This document shows, in pieces, positions 6,680 through 10,165 of a stretch of DNA of 10,165 bases. Both the position numbers and the translations under genes were made by a program. This DNA is from Paludibacter sp. GTDB taxonomy: Bacteria > Bacteroidota > Bacteroidia > Bacteroidales > Paludibacteraceae. Location of the stretch: positions 1 through 10,165 of the forward strand of contig JAQTOL010000078.1 of NCBI GenBank assembly GCA_028748945.1. Direction: 5' to 3'. The notes under the pieces are model-generated. The model did no database searches and was not told the origin of the DNA. It saw only the letters and a list, made by a program, of their open reading frames with translations. Positions within the stretch are counted from its first letter, which is position 1. Each line of letters begins with the position of its first letter.

Positions 6680-6753
6680 GGCTGCATAGCTCAACTGAAT
6701 AGAGTACCACACTACGGATGTGGGGGTTGCAGGTTTGAATCCTGCTGCGGTCA
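6680..6753 (+). tRNA. tRNA-Arg (anticodon ACG)
   Basis: A full cloverleaf can be folded by eye. Acceptor GGCTGCA pairs with TGCGGTC, including two G-U pairs. The D-stem is GCTC/GAGT with loop AACTGAATA, the anticodon stem CCACA/TGTGG with loop CTACGGA, the variable loop GGGTT, and the T-stem GCAGG/CCTGC with loop TTTGAAT. The anticodon is ACG at 34-36, reading CGU and, with inosine at 34, other CGN arginine codons. The discriminator is A73 and CCA is not encoded. Oddities: position 19 is A and position 56 is T, replacing the near-universal G19-C56 tertiary pair with a possible A-U pair. A15-T48 is a normal Levitt combination. Confidence 0.96.
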
Positions 6754-6770
6754 CTTAATAACAGAAAGAT

Positions 6771-6805
6771 AAACCCTTTATAAATTTATTTATAAAGGGT
6801 TTTTT
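6771..6805 (+). terminator. Intrinsic terminator after tRNA-Arg
   Basis: A perfect 14-bp stem, AAACCCTTTATAAA (6771-6784) with its complement at 6789-6802, a 4-nt TTTA loop, and a T run at 6800-6805. Its A-run and T-run symmetry also makes it usable from the other strand, but no converging gene lies there. Confidence 0.88.
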
Positions 6806-7186
6806 GCATTCCTATGGCAATGGTTCCTGTTTTGCCGGGAAATTTGAAAAATAATCCATAATATATGGTGAATTTTTGCTAAGATACACAAAAAATGTTC
6901 AGATTTGACGTTTTTGAATAATATTCTTTTGTTTTTACAATTTTGATATGTTAAATGTTTGTCTGCTAAAAAATATTTCTGTTTGTATTTGAAAATATAT
7001 AAAATTTATGTTTTATTAGTTAGTTGATGAAATATAAATTTTAAATACCAGATAAACAGTGCGATATATAATGAAGGTGCCGTGTTATAGGATGTTAAAA
7101 TACAATAAACCGTAATTTGTAAGTTTAGATCCAAGTCGTTATGATAAAAAAAAATAATTATTTTCTCAAATTGTTAGTGAAATATG
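6806..7186 (+). other. AT-rich non-coding region upstream of the SusC receptor
   Basis: About 380 bp with no reading frame of useful length on either strand and no recognisable tRNA or known ncRNA. Structure seen is limited to AT-rich tracts, including a 14-bp palindrome AAAATAATTATTTT at 7151-7164 next to a run of A residues. It could hold regulator-binding sites or an unrecognised small RNA for the receptor locus; nothing in the sequence proves either. Confidence 0.5.
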
Positions 7187-7217
7187 TTGTTTTCTAAATA
7201 TTAATACTCTATTTTTG
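7187..7217 (+). promoter_or_regulatory. Promoter of the SusC-type receptor gene
   Basis: TTG at 7187-7189, 20 bp, then TATTTTTG at 7210-7217, matching the Bacteroidota promoter pattern. Predicted transcription start near 7224, which gives a leader of about 65 nt. Confidence 0.68.
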
Positions 7218-7288
7218 CATTTAATTATCGAGAACTGTCGAATATAATTCGCAAATTAAAGAAGATTAATAAACAAAATGTTAAATTT

Positions 7289-10165
7289 ATGAGAAAACTA
7301 ACGTTCTTATTGGCTTGCCTCTTTTTGGTAGGCGTAGGTTTGATTAATGCTCAATCAAAATCCATTTCTGGAAAAGTACTTTACGCTGAAGATGGGCAAC
7401 CTGTTATTGGTGCAACTGTAATGGTAAAAGGTACTACAGTAGGTACCATTACAAATGTGGATGGAGATTTCAAAATCAGTTTACAGGGAAATGCCAAGAA
7501 TATTGTCGTTTCTTTTGTAGGAATGAAAACTGTAGATGTGGAAGCAAAGGATGGAATGGTTATTCGTTTAGAAGTTGCCACATCTGATTTGGAGGAATTA
7601 ATGGTTGTAGCCTATGGTTCGGCTAAAAAGTCGGCATTTACAGGATCGGCTGCAATTATTAAGGCTGATAAAATTGCTGAAAGATCTGTATCAAATGTGA
7701 CTAACGCTTTGGCAGGACAAGTTGCCGGAGTACAGGTTACATCAAATAACGGACAACCCGGTACAACAGCGACTGTTCGGATTCGTGGTATTGGTTCCAT
7801 GAGTGCTAGTAATAGTCCATTGTATGTAGTAGATGGAGTTCCCTACGATGGTAGCATGTCTGCAATAAATCCGCAGGACATTGAAAGTATGACAGTTCTT
7901 AAAGATGCAGCCGCTAATGCTATTTATGGATCACGTGGTGCGAATGGGGTTATTTTGATTACAACCAAAAAATCTGATTCTAAAGAAGCCGTAATTACCG
8001 TGGATGCTAAATGGGGCTCAAATTCGCGTGCTGTGCCTAATTATGATGTAATGACAGATCCTGCAATGTATTATGAAACATATTATAAGGCATTGTATAA
8101 CTCAAGAGTTTACAATGGGCAAAGTGCAGCCTCAGCTTATGCATATGCAAATTCAACATTAACTTCAAAACAAGGTCTGGGTTATCAGGTTTATACTGTT
8201 CCTGCTGGTGAAAATCTAATTGGAACGAATTTTAAATTAAATCCGAATGCTACTTTAGGTTATACTGACGGTAGTTATTACTATAAACCTGACAATTGGT
8301 ATAATGAACTTTTTAACAAAGGCAACATGCGTCAGGAATATAATGTCTCCGTTGCTGGTTCATCGGATAAACTCAACTATTATATGTCAGCCGGATATTT
8401 AGATGATTCCGGGATTGTTTCAGGATCAGGATTTACCCGTTATACCGGTCTTGCTAAAGTTGATTATCAGGCTAAAAAATGGTTAAAAGTAGGAACAAAT
8501 CTTGGATATTCAAACTACGATATTCAATCACCGGGAGGCCAAACTTCCTGGGGATCTTCCGGTAATTTGTTTTATGTAACCAATATGATAGCCCCAATAT
8601 ACCCTATGTATGTACGCAATGCTGATGGGACTATCAAAGTTGACAACAGAGGATACACGGTTTACGATTTTGGAGGTTCATCTACTAATTTTACCCGTGC
8701 TTTTATGCCATTGGCAAATCCGGCAAGTACTTTACAACTTGATAAATCACATGCATATACGGATGCTTTTAATGCAAAATGGTATGCAATTGTAACTCCT
8801 TTTGAAGGATTTCAATTAACAGCCAATATTGCAGCTAATGTCTATAACCAACGAACTAATAGTTTAAATAATCAATTCTATGGTGGTAGTGTTGGAAGTC
8901 AGGGATATGTTTATGTATCGAGTGATCGTCAATTGGCTGTTAATGAACAATACCTTGCAACCTATAAAACAACGATTGGAAACAAAAACAATTTTGATTT
9001 TTTAGCCGGTTATGAAACATACAGGTTAAAAATTCAAAGTTTATCAGGTGCAAATACAATGCTTTACGATCCATACATTGGAGAATTGGACAATGCAATT
9101 CAAACACCTCCTCAGGTATCTTCATATACCAACCAATATGCTACTATGGGATTTTTAGGGCGTGTTCAATATGACTATGATGGTAAGTATTTCTTAAGTG
9201 GGTCTTACCGTAGAGATGCATCTTCCCGTTTTAGTCCTGAGAGTCGTTGGGGAAATTTTGGTAGTGCCGGTGCTTCCTGGTTAATCAGTAAAGAAAACTT
9301 TATGAGTGATGTTAACTGGATTAATATGTTAAAGGCAAAAGCCAGCTTTGGAACACAAGGTAATGATAACATAGGAAATTATTATGCGTATCTCGACCAA
9401 TATACCGTTGCAAATAGTAATGGTGACTTTGCAGTAAAATATGCATATAAAGGAAATAAAGACATTACCTGGGAAACTTCTTATGCTTTTAATACCGGTG
9501 TGGAATTTGAACTTTTCAAAAGTAAATTAAATGGTAGTGTAGAATATTTTAGCAGAACAACAACCGATTTGTTATATAATCAACCGGTGCAAGTTTCACT
9601 GGGTTATTCTTCATTTCCAACGAATGTCGGTTCTATAGTTAATAATGGTGTTGAAGTTGACTTGAACAGTACTATTTTCAAGAACAGGAATGTTGAATGG
9701 ACTGCAAATGTTAATGCTACTACTTATACAAATAAAATTACCGATTTAGCACCTGCTATTAAAGAATTAGGTCAAAAAGGAAGTAATTATATTTATAAAA
9801 TAGGAGGTTCTCTTTATAATACTTATATGAGAGAATATGCCGGAGTTGATCAAATAACTGGTAAAGCAACGTATTATGTAGATCCTGATAATGGCGATAG
9901 AACAATAACAGATGATTATACAAAGGCAAAACAATCGGACCTTGGTAGCACCTTGGCTAAAGTATACGGAGGTTTTGGTACTCAGGTGAATGCTTATGGT
10001 TTTGATTTTTCTGTTCAATTTTCATATCAGTTAGGAGGGAAATTGTATGATGGTACTTACGAAGCTTTAATGCACAGTGGTGATTCTAAAGGAACAAACT
10101 GGAGTAAAGATATATTGAAATCATGGACGCCTGAAAATCCTTCTTTGACTATTCCAAGGATAGAT
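7289..10165 (+). CDS. SusC/RagA-family TonB-dependent outer-membrane receptor (3' end outside window)
   Basis: Open for 959 codons to the right edge without interruption. The family usually has about 1000-1100 residues, so only the last barrel strands are missing. Residues 1-21 are a signal peptide (MRKLTF, hydrophobic core, cut after INA before Gln22). Residues about 25-98 form a carboxypeptidase-D regulatory-like domain (SGKVLYAEDGQPVIGATV; GDFKISL). EELMVVAYG at 102-110 is the TonB-box region. The plug (about 115-228) carries the SusC signatures LYVVDGVP (178-185) and DIESMTVLKDAAANAIYGSRGANG (start 197), ending ILITTKK. The rest is a Tyr/Gly/Asn-rich beta barrel. It should import a glycan or other large nutrient together with a SusD lipoprotein, expected just downstream. 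No STN domain is present, arguing against anti-sigma signalling. The substrate cannot be predicted. The ATG at 7289-7291 is set by the signal peptide. Confidence 0.95.
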   Translation, partial: MRKLTFLLACLFLVGVGLINAQSKSISGKVLYAEDGQPVIGATVMVKGTTVGTITNVDGDFKISLQGNAKNIVVSFVGMKTVDVEAKDGMVIRLEVATSDLEELMVVAYGSAKKSAFTGSAAIIKADKIAERSVSNVTNALAGQVAGVQVTSNNGQPGTTATVRIRGIGSMSASNSPLYVVDGVPYDGSMSAINPQDIESMTVLKDAAANAIYGSRGANGVILITTKKSDSKEAVITVDAKWGSNSRAVPNYDVMTDPAMYYETYYKALYNSRVYNGQSAASAYAYANSTLTSKQGLGYQVYTVPAGENLIGTNFKLNPNATLGYTDGSYYYKPDNWYNELFNKGNMRQEYNVSVAGSSDKLNYYMSAGYLDDSGIVSGSGFTRYTGLAKVDYQAKKWLKVGTNLGYSNYDIQSPGGQTSWGSSGNLFYVTNMIAPIYPMYVRNADGTIKVDNRGYTVYDFGGSSTNFTRAFMPLANPASTLQLDKSHAYTDAFNAKWYAIVTPFEGFQLTANIAANVYNQRTNSLNNQFYGGSVGSQGYVYVSSDRQLAVNEQYLATYKTTIGNKNNFDFLAGYETYRLKIQSLSGANTMLYDPYIGELDNAIQTPPQVSSYTNQYATMGFLGRVQYDYDGKYFLSGSYRRDASSRFSPESRWGNFGSAGASWLISKENFMSDVNWINMLKAKASFGTQGNDNIGNYYAYLDQYTVANSNGDFAVKYAYKGNKDITWETSYAFNTGVEFELFKSKLNGSVEYFSRTTTDLLYNQPVQVSLGYSSFPTNVGSIVNNGVEVDLNSTIFKNRNVEWTANVNATTYTNKITDLAPAIKELGQKGSNYIYKIGGSLYNTYMREYAGVDQITGKATYYVDPDNGDRTITDDYTKAKQSDLGSTLAKVYGGFGTQVNAYGFDFSVQFSYQLGGKLYDGTYEALMHSGDSKGTNWSKDILKSWTPENPSLTIPRID

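Noticed and set aside
6731..6753. tRNA-Arg 3' end as an integration (att) site
   Set aside because: No direct repeat of the tRNA 3' end occurs between 6754 and 10165, and no integrase or mobile-element gene is present.
7151..7164. 14-bp palindrome as a regulator operator
   Set aside because: It is made only of A and T within an A-rich tract and adds little beyond base composition; it is noted in the intergenic entry without a functional claim.
7113..7258. Possible invertible promoter: TAATTTG at 7113-7119 and CAAATTA at 7252-7258 flank the SusC promoter
   Set aside because: Only 7 bp, AT-rich, and expected by chance in this region; invertible Bacteroidota promoters have longer, more specific repeats, and no recombinase gene is in the window.
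7307..7318. Lipobox-like LLAC at residues 7-10 of the SusC signal peptide
   Set aside because: It comes only six residues after the start, before most of the hydrophobic core, and SusC proteins are barrels cleaved after a later Ala; the INA-Gln site at 21/22 fits better.

Overview
The window comes from a Bacteroidota genome, most likely of the Bacteroidales/Marinilabiliales type. Three things support this: a SusC/RagA-family TonB-dependent receptor, promoters of the Bacteroidota form (TTG, about 19-20 bp, TAnnTTTG) ahead of several genes, and gene starts preceded by AT-rich leaders without Shine-Dalgarno motifs. The genus cannot be named from this sequence.

Left part, minus strand (1-4273). 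Two short operons point leftward. The distal one (1-1711) encodes an NfeD-like membrane protein followed 13 bp later by a flotillin-type SPFH protein that runs off the left edge. It has a well-matched promoter at 1682-1711. The proximal one (1778-4273) encodes a DgkB/YegS-type lipid kinase followed by a probably exported PQQ-like beta-propeller protein. The propeller gene is the oddest point in the window: a convincing signal peptide is encoded in frame upstream of its first ATG, but that stretch has no usable start codon.

Centre, plus strand (4274-6805). A 161-176 bp divergent control region separates the lipid kinase from a complete 712-residue RNase R (rnr). RNase R is followed by a single tRNA-Arg(ACG) gene with its own strong promoter and a perfect 14-bp-stem terminator. 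The tRNA carries A19 and U56 in place of the usual G19-C56 tertiary pair, a compensated exchange.

Right part, plus strand (6806-10165). About 480 bp of AT-rich non-coding DNA ends in a strong promoter and the start of a SusC/RagA receptor. The receptor is open for 959 codons to the right edge, and its partner susD would be expected just outside. It has no N-terminal STN domain, so it looks like a transporter rather than an anti-sigma signalling receptor.

Taken together this is mostly ordinary chromosomal core (RNase R, tRNA), flanked by membrane-organisation/lipid genes on one side and the start of a nutrient-uptake locus on the other. I see no IS element, integrase, CRISPR array, toxin-antitoxin or phage gene, and no clear new system. 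The points most worth following are the start-less signal peptide, the pairing of lipid kinase with exported propeller, and the tRNA elbow covariation.
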